Shown: in pieces, positions 56,445 through 64,000 of the stretch
Layout of the letters: each line of letters opens with the position of its first letter
Numbering within the stretch: position 1 is the stretch's first letter
Source of the DNA: Rhodopseudomonas sp. P2A-2r
Lineage (GTDB): Bacteria; Pseudomonadota; Alphaproteobacteria; Rhizobiales; Xanthobacteraceae
Length of the DNA stretch: 64,000 bases
Assembly: GCF_026015985.1 (NCBI RefSeq)
Contig: NZ_CP110389.1
Coordinates: 310,001-374,000 of the forward strand
Reading direction: 5' to 3'
Translations under genes and position numbers: made by a program
The notes under the pieces: generated by a model
What the model was told of the DNA's origin: nothing
The model's database searches: none
The model's input: the letters and a program-made list of their open reading frames with translations, nothing else

Positions 56445-56771
56445 CCATAGCAGCCACAGGCTGCGTCAATTGCCTGCGATGTGGCGCGGTATAGGCGCCG
56501 CGCTTCGCAGCAATGCGGATCGGATCCCAACCACCATCCCCCGTCTGCCGGGCGCGCTGTCTCCCTCATCTCGATCCGAGAATTTTCGCAAAGGTCCGGC
56601 TCATCGAGGCGCGAGAACGCGACCGGCGGGAGAAGCGAATTTCCGCTTCATGTGGTTCGCGCACCGATGAAGTTGGGATATACTTAACCAGTCGGTCCGG
56701 GCCGCGACCTTGCTTTGGCTGGTTCCTTTAGCCAATGCGTTGCCGCTCAGGTGCCGGGCAGGAGGCAAGCC
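56445..56771. other. Non-coding junction between ATPase fragment and DUF4118 gene
   Basis: 327 bases where composition returns from AT-rich to GC-rich. No intact gene, no copy of the tRNA-Thr 3' end and no integrase remnant were found. The ribosome site GGAGG of the DUF4118 gene is at its right end. Confidence 0.4.
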
Positions 56772-57626
56772 GTGGCCGATACCCAATCGAACCTGCAGCA
56801 GGACATCGCGCCGGAGGCCGCCCCGCTGCTTGGCCCGGTCGCATCCGGGCTGATCGGCTATCTGGCGGCGATCGCCATGACCGCCGTCGCCACGCTCGCC
56901 GCCATCGCGGCCGACAGCAAGGTGTCGATCCCCAACCTGTCCCTGGTCTTCGTCGTGCCGGTGGTCATCGCCGGCGTCAGCCTCGGCCTCGGGCCGTCGC
57001 TGTGTTCGGCGGTGCTGGGCGCGCTGGCGTTCAATTTCTTCCTGACCGAGCCGCGCTACTCGCTGGCCGTCGACGACGCCGCGAACATCTGGGCGATTGG
57101 GCTGCTGCTGGTGGTCGGCGTCATCGTCAGCGGCGTGGCCTTCACCTCGCGCCAGCGCGCCAGCGAGGCGGCGCTGCTGCGACGGCAGGCCAATGTGCTG
57201 AGCGGCTACAGCCGCGACGTGGTCGCGGCCGGCAATGTCCATGGGGTCCTGACCGTCACCGCCCAGGCGCTGGCGGCGCTGTTCCAGGTTCCCGCGGTGG
57301 TGATGCTAATGGCGGAGGGCCGGGTGGTGGCGCTCCGGCAGGTCGGCGAGCTCGAACCGCGCGAGGCCGAACTGGAGGCGGCGCGCTCGGCGCTGGCGAC
57401 CGGAACCGTGGTGCGCGGCGGCGTCTATCCGGATCTGGCCTCGCGCTTCGACTTCTGGCCGGTGCCGGCGGCCGAGGGCCGCACTGCCGTCATCGGCCTC
57501 GCCTTCGATCCCGATGAGCGCCCGCCGCTGCCGGACGTGGCGGTCGACGTCGTCGTGCGGATGCTGGGCCTGGTGCTGGACCGCCAGCAGCCGCGCGCTG
57601 GGCAAGCGGCCCCGCCGGCCGGCTGA
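56772..57626 (+). CDS. DUF4118 membrane protein (KdpD-like sensor part without kinase)
   Basis: 284-residue protein. The first 130 residues have four membrane helices of the DUF4118 module (LIGYLAAIAMTAVATLAAIAA, LVFVVPVVIAGVSLGLG, SAVLGALAFNFFL, NIWAIGLLLVVGVIVSGV). The family signature FNFFLTEPRYSLAVDDA is as in KdpD. A GAF-like domain follows (SGYSRDVVAAGNVHGVLTV, VPAVVMLMAEGRVVAL). The histidine kinase domains that follow in KdpD are absent and the gene ends normally, so it may be a non-kinase sensor or partner. The GTG at 56772 is chosen because GGAGG lies seven bases upstream. Confidence 0.82.
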   Translation: MADTQSNLQQDIAPEAAPLLGPVASGLIGYLAAIAMTAVATLAAIAADSKVSIPNLSLVFVVPVVIAGVSLGLGPSLCSAVLGALAFNFFLTEPRYSLAVDDAANIWAIGLLLVVGVIVSGVAFTSRQRASEAALLRRQANVLSGYSRDVVAAGNVHGVLTVTAQALAALFQVPAVVMLMAEGRVVALRQVGELEPREAELEAARSALATGTVVRGGVYPDLASRFDFWPVPAAEGRTAVIGLAFDPDERPPLPDVAVDVVVRMLGLVLDRQQPRAGQAAPPAG

Positions 57627-57663
57627 AGTCGGCCGAGCGGTCGCGGCCGGCGCGATCGCGCTC

Positions 57664-58692
57664 TCAGGATGCGGTTGGCGTCGACAGCATGGCAGTCCCC
57701 GCTTCGATGTCGTGCGCCGTCGTGCGCCTCGCGTAGCGCCGGGCCAGGATGGCGCAGACGAACAGCTGCGCCTGGTGAAACAGCATGATCGGCAGCACGA
57801 TCAATCCCAGCGCGTGGCCGGAGAACAGGATGGCGGCCATGGGAATGCCGCTGGCCATGCTCTTCTTCGAGCCGCAGAACACGATGGCGATCTCGTCTTC
57901 CGTGGCAAAGCCCATCCAGCGGCTGGCCAGCGTGGTGGTGACGATGACCATGGTCAGCACCGCGAGATCGATCGCCAGCACCAAGGCCAGGCTGGCCGGC
58001 GACAACTGGCCCCAGATGCCCTCGACCATGCCGGCGCTGAAGGCGGCGTAGACGATCAGCAGCACGGAGCCGCGGTCGACCGCCGAGGTGATGCGCGCAT
58101 GGCGCAGCAGCCAGGCGCCGACCCACGGCCGGATCAGCTGACCGACGATGAAGGGCGCGACGATCTGCGCGGCGATCTCTTCGAAGGCCACCATGGAGAC
58201 TCCGCCGCCGGCGGACGACAGCAGCAGCGAGACCAGGAGCGGGGTCAGCACCACGCCGAGCAGGTTGGACACCGAGGCGCTGCACAGCGCCGCCGGCACA
58301 TTGCCGCGGGCGATCGCCGTGAAGGCGATCGACGACTGCACCGTCGAGGGCAGCAGGCACATGAACAGGATGCCGATCGCCAGGTCGCCCGGCAGATAGG
58401 GGCGCAGCAACAGGCTGGCCACGAGGCCGACCAGCGGAAACAGCAGATAGGTGCTGGCGAACACCATCGATTGCAGGCGCCAGTGCAGCAGGCCTTCCCT
58501 GACCGCGGCGGGCGACAGCCGGGCGCCGTACAGCAGGAACAGCAGCGCCACGGCCGCTGTGACCGCATGGTCGACATAGCCGGTCGCGGCACCGCGGGCG
58601 GGCAGCAGCGCGGCCAAAGCAACGGTGCCGATCAGCAGCAGCAGGAACGGGTCGACGGGCAGGCGGATACGGCGGAGCGGGAAGCTGGACAT
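57664..58692 (-). CDS. Bile acid:sodium symporter family protein (YfeH-like)
   Basis: 342-residue inner-membrane protein with about ten helices of the SBF-like family. Typical blocks: LFLLYGARLSPAAVREGLLHWRLQ, LPSTVQSSIAFTAIARGNVPAALCSASVSNLLGVVLTPLL, APFIVGQLIRPW and FCGSKKSMASGIPMAAILFSG. Physiological substrates of bacterial members are mostly unknown organic anions. Start ATG 58692. It is divergent from a LysR gene whose operator lies between them, so it is probably the regulated target. Confidence 0.91.
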   Translation of the reverse strand: MSSFPLRRIRLPVDPFLLLLIGTVALAALLPARGAATGYVDHAVTAAVALLFLLYGARLSPAAVREGLLHWRLQSMVFASTYLLFPLVGLVASLLLRPYLPGDLAIGILFMCLLPSTVQSSIAFTAIARGNVPAALCSASVSNLLGVVLTPLLVSLLLSSAGGGVSMVAFEEIAAQIVAPFIVGQLIRPWVGAWLLRHARITSAVDRGSVLLIVYAAFSAGMVEGIWGQLSPASLALVLAIDLAVLTMVIVTTTLASRWMGFATEDEIAIVFCGSKKSMASGIPMAAILFSGHALGLIVLPIMLFHQAQLFVCAILARRYARRTTAHDIEAGTAMLSTPTAS

Positions 58693-58769
58693 TGGGAAGG
58701 ACCTCGTTTGATCGAGGCAAATCTAGGTCGGCGCCCTGTCATGCGAAATCCTCATAACCACGATATTAG

Positions 58770-58788
58770 TCATCACGTATGGTGATGA
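58770..58788. promoter_or_regulatory. LysR-type operator
   Basis: Perfect 7-base inverted repeat TCATCAC-GTATG-GTGATGA, containing the T-N11-A LysR box, in the 98-base gap between the divergent symporter and LysR genes. It ends two bases before the LysR ATG at 58791 and covers an alternative ATG at 58779, pointing to autorepression. Confidence 0.65.
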
Positions 58789-58790
58789 CC

Positions 58791-59669
58791 ATGACCTATC
58801 TGCCCGTCGATCTCCTGCAAACCTTCGTCGCGGTCGCCGATGCCGGCAGCTTCACCGGCGCCGCGCGTCTGCTGGGCCTGCGCCAGTCGACGGTCAGCCA
58901 GCAAATCCGCCGTCTCGAGGAACAGACCGGGCGCCGCTTCGTCGACCGCGACACGCACAGCCTCGCTCTGACCCCGGATGGCGAGGCCCTGCTCGACCAT
59001 GCGCGGTCGATCTTGGGCCGCTACGCGCATCTGCATCAGCATCTGGCGGCAGCGCCGCTGCGCGGCCGGCTGCGCTTCGGCGCCTCCGAGGATTTCGTGC
59101 TGTCGGCCTTGCCGAACGTGCTCGCCGCCTTCGCGCGCCAGCATCCCGAACTCGACATCGAACTGCATTCGGGACTGAGTGAAAATCTGCGTGCCGAATT
59201 CGATGCGGGGCGGCTCGATCTCGCTCTGATCAAACGGCGTGACGGCGACAGCCGCGGCCAGATGGTCTGGACGGAGCCGATCGAATGGATGGCTCATCCC
59301 GAATTCCGCCTCGACCCCGACAGTCCCCTGCCGCTGATCATGTATCCGCCGCCCAGCATCACGCGCGTCGGCGTCCTGCAGACGCTGGAAGCGTCGGGGC
59401 GGCTGTGGCGCGTGGCATTCACCAGCGCCAACGTCTCCGGCCTGAGCGCGGCCGCGCGGGCCGGGATCGGCGTGCTGCCGCATTCCACCCGTTTGATGCC
59501 GCCGGGCCTGACGATCCTGTCGCCGCGCCAGGGCCTGCCGAAACTGCCGGACATCCAGTTCGCGGTGATCGCCCCGGACGGCCCCAGCCCCGCGGTCCAG
59601 GCCCTCGCCGCGACCATCATGAACTGGGCGGGACCGCGCGATCGCGCCAGCTCAAGCGAGCGGATGTGA
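58791..59669 (+). CDS. LysR-family transcriptional regulator
   Basis: 292-residue regulator. The N-terminal winged helix-turn-helix (LLQTFVAVADAGSFTGAARLLGLRQSTVSQQIRRLEEQTGRRFVDRD) is intact. The effector domain starts at about residue 85 (LRGRLRFGASEDFVLSALPNVLAAF) and contains the hinge-like RAEFDAGRLDLALIKR. It probably controls the divergent symporter gene and itself through the palindrome between them. ATG 58791 is preferred over ATGs at 58779 and 58785 because the operator covers those. The effector is unknown. Confidence 0.92.
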   Translation: MTYLPVDLLQTFVAVADAGSFTGAARLLGLRQSTVSQQIRRLEEQTGRRFVDRDTHSLALTPDGEALLDHARSILGRYAHLHQHLAAAPLRGRLRFGASEDFVLSALPNVLAAFARQHPELDIELHSGLSENLRAEFDAGRLDLALIKRRDGDSRGQMVWTEPIEWMAHPEFRLDPDSPLPLIMYPPPSITRVGVLQTLEASGRLWRVAFTSANVSGLSAAARAGIGVLPHSTRLMPPGLTILSPRQGLPKLPDIQFAVIAPDGPSPAVQALAATIMNWAGPRDRASSSERM

Positions 59670-59744
59670 CGGCGAAGATGGCATGGACGATGTCAGCAAC
59701 GGGCAAGCTCGTGGAATTGCCCGGCCGGAGCAGCGGCGCCGAAG

Positions 59745-60620
59745 CTAGCTGCCGGCCTTTTCGGCGGTGCTGGCGAGGCCGCTGCCGAGCGGAATGTCGT
59801 CCACCAGCGACGACGACACCGCCGGGACCTGCTCGCCGTCGGAGGCGCGGGTGACGGCGACGCGGGTCCGGGTGAACAGCGCCTCGGCGCCGGAGGCCTT
59901 TTCCTTGAGGTTCTTCAGGAGCTCGCCGGCCAGCAGGCTGTTGGCGCCCTCGACGTCGTCGGCGACCTTGCCGGGCGTCGCCGAGGACAGGATCAGCGCA
60001 TTGTCCGGCACGTTGATCGGCGCCAGGCCGCGCGAGTAGCCGCGGAAGCGGCGCTCATAGGGATTGCGGCGAGAGGCGTCGATGACCACCAGCTTGGCGT
60101 GGGCGCCCTTCTCCTTCATGACGTCGAGCACGGCCTCGATGCTGACGCCGTCGCGGCGGATGTCGGCCTCTTTCCAGATCGCGGCATCGACCGGGATCAT
60201 GTAGCTCTCGCGGCCGACCTGCACGCCGTAGCCGCCGAAATACAGCATCACGATGGAGTCCGGCTTGATCTTCGCCTTCAGGCGCTGCACTGCGCGCGCG
60301 AGATCATCGCGGGTGGCGTCCTCCACCACATCGACGTCGAAGCCGTCATGGCGCAGGGCGCTGGTCAACGCGCGCGCATCGTTGATCGGCTGGGTCAGCG
60401 GCGCACTGGCGTCGGGATAATGGCCGTTGCCGATCACCAGCGCGATGCGCCCGGCCTTGCCGGCGACGTCGACGGTGGCATTCGACGGCGTCGCGGCGGC
60501 GACAGCGATGGGCCGCTTGTTGAACGCGGCGTTGGCACCCAGCGCCAGCGACACCAGGCCGACAAAAGCGGCTGCAATGGTGATGGAGCGGCGCGTGACG
60601 CCAAACAACCGTACATTCAT
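59745..60620 (-). CDS. Caspase-fold (peptidase C14) protein with both catalytic residues replaced
   Basis: 291-residue exported or membrane-anchored protein (hydrophobic segment ITIAAAFVGLVSLALGANA, residues 13-31) with a caspase-like p20 domain: RIALVIGNGHYPDASAPLTQPINDARAL, then MLYFGGYGVQ where family members have GHG, and VVIDASRRNPYERRF where they have DxCRNNPF. So the catalytic His is Tyr131 and the catalytic Cys is Ser183. The rest of the fold (MIPVDAAIWKEADIRRDGVS, LILSSATPGKVADD) is well kept, indicating a maintained pseudoenzyme rather than decay. ATG 60620 is chosen because AGGG lies nine bases upstream. Confidence 0.85.
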   Translation of the reverse strand: MNVRLFGVTRRSITIAAAFVGLVSLALGANAAFNKRPIAVAAATPSNATVDVAGKAGRIALVIGNGHYPDASAPLTQPINDARALTSALRHDGFDVDVVEDATRDDLARAVQRLKAKIKPDSIVMLYFGGYGVQVGRESYMIPVDAAIWKEADIRRDGVSIEAVLDVMKEKGAHAKLVVIDASRRNPYERRFRGYSRGLAPINVPDNALILSSATPGKVADDVEGANSLLAGELLKNLKEKASGAEALFTRTRVAVTRASDGEQVPAVSSSLVDDIPLGSGLASTAEKAGS

Positions 60621-60982
60621 ATAAGCCATCCCTGTCAGCATTGGACACGCGCTTCTTGGTCGCGCCAACGTCGATATAGGTTTGTGGGGGTGCCCGAGTT
60701 ATTGGGCAGCAATTGCGCTCAATTTGCGGCACCGCAGCAAACAGACAGTTAACCCGGTGCGGCTTTCCCGGCAACCCGTGCGCGCCGCGCCTGGCCGCCG
60801 CACGCTGCAGGTATCCAGGCACGCGCCGCTGCCTCCGGACTGCCGTGCCGAACGGCTCGCTTGCGGCAGCAAGAGGGCTTGCTGCCATCGGCATCTCCCG
60901 CTGCGGGTTCCACGAGATTGTGTTCCCGTTGCATTTGTGTAATTTCTGCAAGGACTTGCATGCCTCAGCGCCGGACCCGCAG
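60621..60982. other. Divergent non-coding region
   Basis: 362 bases between the caspase-fold gene and the large hypothetical gene. Open frames here have no coding character. I see no convincing promoter, repeat or RNA element. It must contain promoters for both genes. Confidence 0.4.
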
Positions 60983-62707
60983 ATGAGTATCCCGTATTTC
61001 GTCCGTGCCGCCTGCCAGGCGCTCACTGGCCCGAAGGATGGCCCGTCGCTGTACGATCTCTGCGACCCCGTCTTTCTCGGCGATCGCGGCGGCGATCCCC
61101 ACATCGCAAGATTCTACAAGACGGCGCTGGGCAATCCGGCGCTGCGGGCCCTGCTGCGGCGGGCCGGACTGCCGGAATTGCGCGATCCCGGCCGCTTTCG
61201 CAGCCTGCAGGACGCCCTGATCCGCGCCCGCGACGACGCGGCGCCGGACTGGGCGGCGATCGGCCGGCCGGTGGCCGAGCTGCTGGACAGCGTGACACTC
61301 AGCCATCCCGCGCCTCCGCAAGTGTCCGCGCCGGCAACCGCGCCCGATCTCGCCGCGATCGACCATGTGATCCGCACCTGTGGCGCGCATCTGCTGCGCT
61401 CGTTCGGCAGTAACGGTTTCATTCCGGCCTACGCCGCCTTCAACCTGATCGGCGATCCCGACCTGCACGGCCGCGAATTCCTGATGGCGCTGACCGGGCT
61501 CAACGCCCGCAACTACAAGAACTCGACGCTGCTGTTCAACCTGGCGCGCGTCTTCATCGCGCGCTCGCCGGCAGCAAAACTGATCAATCCGCCATGGACG
61601 GGAATCGCCGAGCCGATGTGGGCGCCGGTGCAGATCCGCCATCGCTCGGCCTATTACGATGCGTTCTTCACCGAGGCGCTGCTGAGCTTTGCCGGCAGCG
61701 GACTCGCCACGGCCGAGCAGGCGCAGGCGACAGAGCGCGCGATTTCGGACATGGTCACGTTCTGCCTGACCACCAGCCGCGAGCAGGTGCGTTGCCATGA
61801 CGGCCGCACGGTCGGCGTCATCACCGCGCTGGCGCCGCCTCCGCAGCCGCGCTTCAGCAAGTTCTTTACCGGGATCAAGCACAGCCTCGGCTTCGACGTC
61901 TATGTGCCGGACTGCGACACCACCGCCTGTTCGTTTTCCGCGGCCACCCAGGCCGGCTCATGCGATCCGCTGCTCGACCAGCCGCTGTTGGATTTCTACG
62001 CCGGCTACCAGGTCGGCAATGGCGCCAACGCGCCGATGGTCACCGTGCCGCTCAACGATCATATCGACTACGCCGGCGGCGTGGTCACCTGGATCGACAA
62101 TCTCAAAAACGAGCGGCCGTTCGGCAACGATCTCGATCCGACGCTGAACCTCGACATTCTCGAGGTCAGTTTTCGCAACTGCGCGCGCTGGAGGATTCTG
62201 GAAACGCCGCAGCGGCTGCAGACGCTGCAGCGAATCATCGGCTTTCAGCACCGGCTGGTGGCGTCCGGCGCCTTCGCCGATCCGCGCTCGCACATCTATT
62301 ACCTGCCGGAACTGTACTGCGCCTATTTCGGCCGCTGCCATGCCGCGTTCCTGCTGCTGCCGCCAGCCGCCCGCCAGGCGATCGATCCCGATGGCGCCTT
62401 TGCCTTCATCCGCAGCCGCGTGCTGGCTTACGTGCAGCACACGCTGATGGCCGCCGAGATGAACGTGTTCGACGCGGCGCTGGCGCTGATCGCGCTCGGC
62501 CACCTCGGCGCCGAGGCGAGCAGCTTCGCCCCGGCGCTGCAGTGCATCGTCGGCCATTTCGGCGAAGGCGGCCGCAAGGGGCCGTTTCGGGCCTATGAAT
62601 GGAACAAGATGAAGACGCCGACCCGGATTTTGGTGGGCGGGCCGGAGGTGACCTCGGCCTTCGTGCTGATGGGACTGGCGCTGGCGCGGCGGGCTATCAA
62701 GTCGTGA
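60983..62707 (+). CDS. Large protein of unknown function, possible terpene-cyclase-like toroid
   Basis: 574-residue protein without signal peptide or membrane helices; I do not recognise a named family. It appears all-helical with repeated motifs: HLLRSFGSNGFIPAYAAFNLIGDPD, FFTEALLSFAGSG, ALALIALGHLGAEASSF and, near the end, a W-x-K region before GGPEVTSAFVLMGLAL. The middle contains VPDCDTTACSF, with DCDTT at residues 310-314, resembling the DxDTT/DxDD proton-donor motif of class II terpene cyclases, which also have an alpha/alpha toroid. This link is inference. ATG 60983 is taken as start; the longer open frame upstream is Cys/Arg-rich noise. Divergent from the caspase-fold gene. Confidence 0.65.
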   Translation: MSIPYFVRAACQALTGPKDGPSLYDLCDPVFLGDRGGDPHIARFYKTALGNPALRALLRRAGLPELRDPGRFRSLQDALIRARDDAAPDWAAIGRPVAELLDSVTLSHPAPPQVSAPATAPDLAAIDHVIRTCGAHLLRSFGSNGFIPAYAAFNLIGDPDLHGREFLMALTGLNARNYKNSTLLFNLARVFIARSPAAKLINPPWTGIAEPMWAPVQIRHRSAYYDAFFTEALLSFAGSGLATAEQAQATERAISDMVTFCLTTSREQVRCHDGRTVGVITALAPPPQPRFSKFFTGIKHSLGFDVYVPDCDTTACSFSAATQAGSCDPLLDQPLLDFYAGYQVGNGANAPMVTVPLNDHIDYAGGVVTWIDNLKNERPFGNDLDPTLNLDILEVSFRNCARWRILETPQRLQTLQRIIGFQHRLVASGAFADPRSHIYYLPELYCAYFGRCHAAFLLLPPAARQAIDPDGAFAFIRSRVLAYVQHTLMAAEMNVFDAALALIALGHLGAEASSFAPALQCIVGHFGEGGRKGPFRAYEWNKMKTPTRILVGGPEVTSAFVLMGLALARRAIKS

Positions 62708-62838
62708 CGCATCTCCCAGCGCCGCGCCATATCGCGCTAAGTTGAATCCGGCACGTGTCGCCGTGCTGGCGCGGCTGCCCAATTCCCCGCACAATTGGTG
62801 TTCAAAGCTCAGTTCCGCCCATTGCCGGGATATTGATA

Positions 62839-63564
62839 ATGTTCAATCGATTTCTGTTGTCGCTGTTGCTGCTCGGCCTACCGACCCTGGCGCAGGCGGC
62901 GGATATCACCGGCATCCCGAAAATCCGCGACGGCGACCAGATCGCCATCGGCAGCACCCGCATCCGTCTCGCCGGCATCGACGCGCCGGCGCTCGACCAG
63001 CTCTGCATCAATGCGACCGGCGAGCGCTGGACCTGCGGCGTCGCGGCCCACGACGCGCTGGTGAAGCATGTCGGCGACAAGAGCTGGACCTGCCATGTCA
63101 CCCGCACCGACCGCTTCGGCCGCTCGGTGGCCAAATGCGAGGTCGACGGCGAAGACGTCCAGAAATGGATGGTGGCCAACGGCTGGGCGCTGTCCTTCGT
63201 GCAGTTCGCGCACACCTATGACGCCGACGAGAAGGTCGCGCGCGACGCCAAGATTGGATTGTGGGAAGGCGCCTTCATCGCGCCGTGGGACTGGCGCGTC
63301 CGCAACAAGAAGACGACCATCCTCGGATCGGTCAAGCCGCCGGAGAATGCGCTGGCCATCCTGCTGGCCTCGGCGTCCGGATCGGTGGCGCCGTCGCCGA
63401 CCTGCACCATCAAGGGCAACGTCAACCGCTCCGGCGTCTGCATCTATCATACGCCGAAGAGCCGCTGGTACGCCAAGATCAGCATGAAGATCAGCAAGGG
63501 CACGCGCTGGTTCTGCTCGGTGGAGGAGGCCCAGGCCGCAGGCTGCCGCGAGACCCGGCGCTGA
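62839..63564 (+). CDS. Secreted SNase-like protein with altered active site
   Basis: 241-residue protein with signal peptide (FNRFLLSLLLLGLPTLAQAA) and a thermonuclease domain: IRDGDQIAIGSTRIRLAGIDAPALDQLC, then CHVTRTDRFGRSVAKCEV and WMVANGWALSFVQFAHTY. In active members DGDT and DAPE are usual; here they read DGDQ and DAPA, so the general-base Glu is Ala51 and activity is doubtful. The C-terminal 50 residues (CTIKGNVNRSGVCIYHTP, GTRWFCSVEEAQAAGC) form the small Cys-rich module often attached to rhizobial SNase-like proteins. ATG 62839 begins directly at the signal peptide. Confidence 0.85.
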   Translation: MFNRFLLSLLLLGLPTLAQAADITGIPKIRDGDQIAIGSTRIRLAGIDAPALDQLCINATGERWTCGVAAHDALVKHVGDKSWTCHVTRTDRFGRSVAKCEVDGEDVQKWMVANGWALSFVQFAHTYDADEKVARDAKIGLWEGAFIAPWDWRVRNKKTTILGSVKPPENALAILLASASGSVAPSPTCTIKGNVNRSGVCIYHTPKSRWYAKISMKISKGTRWFCSVEEAQAAGCRETRR

Positions 63565-63623
63565 GCTTTTCCGCGATCCCATGCTAGGCTTCACGCCAGT
63601 CGGACTCTCGAGGGCGCGACGCA

Positions 63624-64000
63624 TTGGCTGACATCCGACCCGACGCGCCGGCGCCGAAGCCCCGGCGCGGACGGCTGCACCAGACCGCACGGCTCACCGT
63701 ATTCCTGCTCGCAGTCTACGGCGCCGTCGCCTACTTTCTGCTGCCGACGTTCTGGACCCATTACGAGCACCAGCAGCGGCTGGCCGGCCTGCCGATGGTC
63801 ACCATGACCGCGCAGGGCATCGCTGGCGACCCCATCAATGTCGGGCTGATCGGCGACCGCACGGACGTGCTGTGCGCGATGAGCAAAGCGGGCTGGTATC
63901 CCGCCGATCCCGTGACGCTGAAATCGTCGGTCGAGATCGTCGGCAGCGTGCTGCTTGACCGGCCCTATCGCGACGCGCCGGTGAGTCCGCTTTTCTATCT
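63624..64000 (+). CDS. LssY C-terminal domain protein (cut by window edge)
   Basis: The first 125 residues are present. A Pro/Arg-rich start is followed by one membrane helix (TVFLLAVYGAVAYFLLPTF) and the beginning of an LssY_C domain: GDPINVGLIGDRTDVLCAMSKAGWYPADPVTLKSS and LLDRPYRDAPVSPLFY. This domain is named after a Legionella type I secretion-linked protein; its function is unknown. The likely start is the TTG at 63624-63626, with GAGGG nine bases upstream. The frame is open to the end of the window. Confidence 0.75.
   Translation, partial: MADIRPDAPAPKPRRGRLHQTARLTVFLLAVYGAVAYFLLPTFWTHYEHQQRLAGLPMVTMTAQGIAGDPINVGLIGDRTDVLCAMSKAGWYPADPVTLKSSVEIVGSVLLDRPYRDAPVSPLFY

Noticed and set aside
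55222..56771. Attachment-site duplication of the tRNA-Thr 3' end
   Set aside because: No copy of the tRNA 3' segment was found downstream in this stretch; the island idea rests on composition and context only.

Overview
The window is a GC-rich chromosomal segment of an alphaproteobacterium. Gene content and dispersed palindromic repeats point to the Bradyrhizobium/Rhodopseudomonas group (Nitrobacteraceae): two PII genes upstream of amtB, a tsaD-gpsA block divergent from hemD-mitofilin-hemY, DUF1674 beside rsmB, a DUF5996/DUF2235 pair, and CGTAGGATGGGT-type and GTCGTCACCCG-type intergenic palindromes. No phage, insertion sequence or CRISPR array is visible. Almost everything is housekeeping or metabolic. 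The clearest exception is a lower-GC patch just downstream of a tRNA-Thr gene (about 55.2-56.5 kb) holding an ATPase fragment.

Layout. 1-11 kb: leuS 5' end, a membrane diguanylate cyclase, YggS, an L,D-transpeptidase, an OmpR-type response regulator with a stand-alone cNMP-binding protein, xth, lolA, ftsK and a DapC-like aminotransferase. 11-14 kb: nitrogen-sensing cluster glnK-glnK-amtB. 14-20 kb: tesB, a UbiH-type hydroxylase, Trm112, a LON-domain protein, a CnoX-type thioredoxin, tRNA-Gly and small proteins. 19-30 kb: DUF5996, DUF2235, a PQQ-type dehydrogenase with a dihaem cytochrome, a ketopantoate reductase-like protein, SDR, HCCA isomerase, MATE exporter, DUF2239 and GST. 30-36 kb: amidohydrolase/MFS/ggt unit and a UMF1 transporter. 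36-48 kb: purH, heparinase-like protein, rsmB, DUF1674, a nuclease, a second L,D-transpeptidase, glutathionyl-hydroquinone reductase, acs and topoisomerase IB. 47-55 kb: methyltransferase-EVE-gpsA-tsaD, divergent from hemD-mitofilin-hemY. 55-64 kb: tRNA-Thr, ATPase fragment, DUF4118 protein, bile-acid-symporter-like protein with divergent LysR, a caspase-fold pseudoenzyme, a large unrecognised protein with a DxDTT motif, a nuclease and an LssY-domain protein.

A technical pattern dominates interpretation. At least eleven breaks in otherwise normal genes (dapC-like, LON twice, a small membrane protein, PQQ dehydrogenase, ketopantoate reductase-like, UMF1, topoisomerase IB, tsaD, hemD, hemY) are each restored by adding one base to a short homopolymer run. 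This looks like uncorrected long-read consensus error rather than biology, so these are annotated as single genes over their full span.

Best candidates for something new: the 574-residue protein at 60983-62707, tentatively a terpene-cyclase-like alpha/alpha toroid with a DCDTT motif; the divergent caspase-fold protein whose catalytic His and Cys positions are Tyr and Ser; and the ATPase remnant beside tRNA-Thr.
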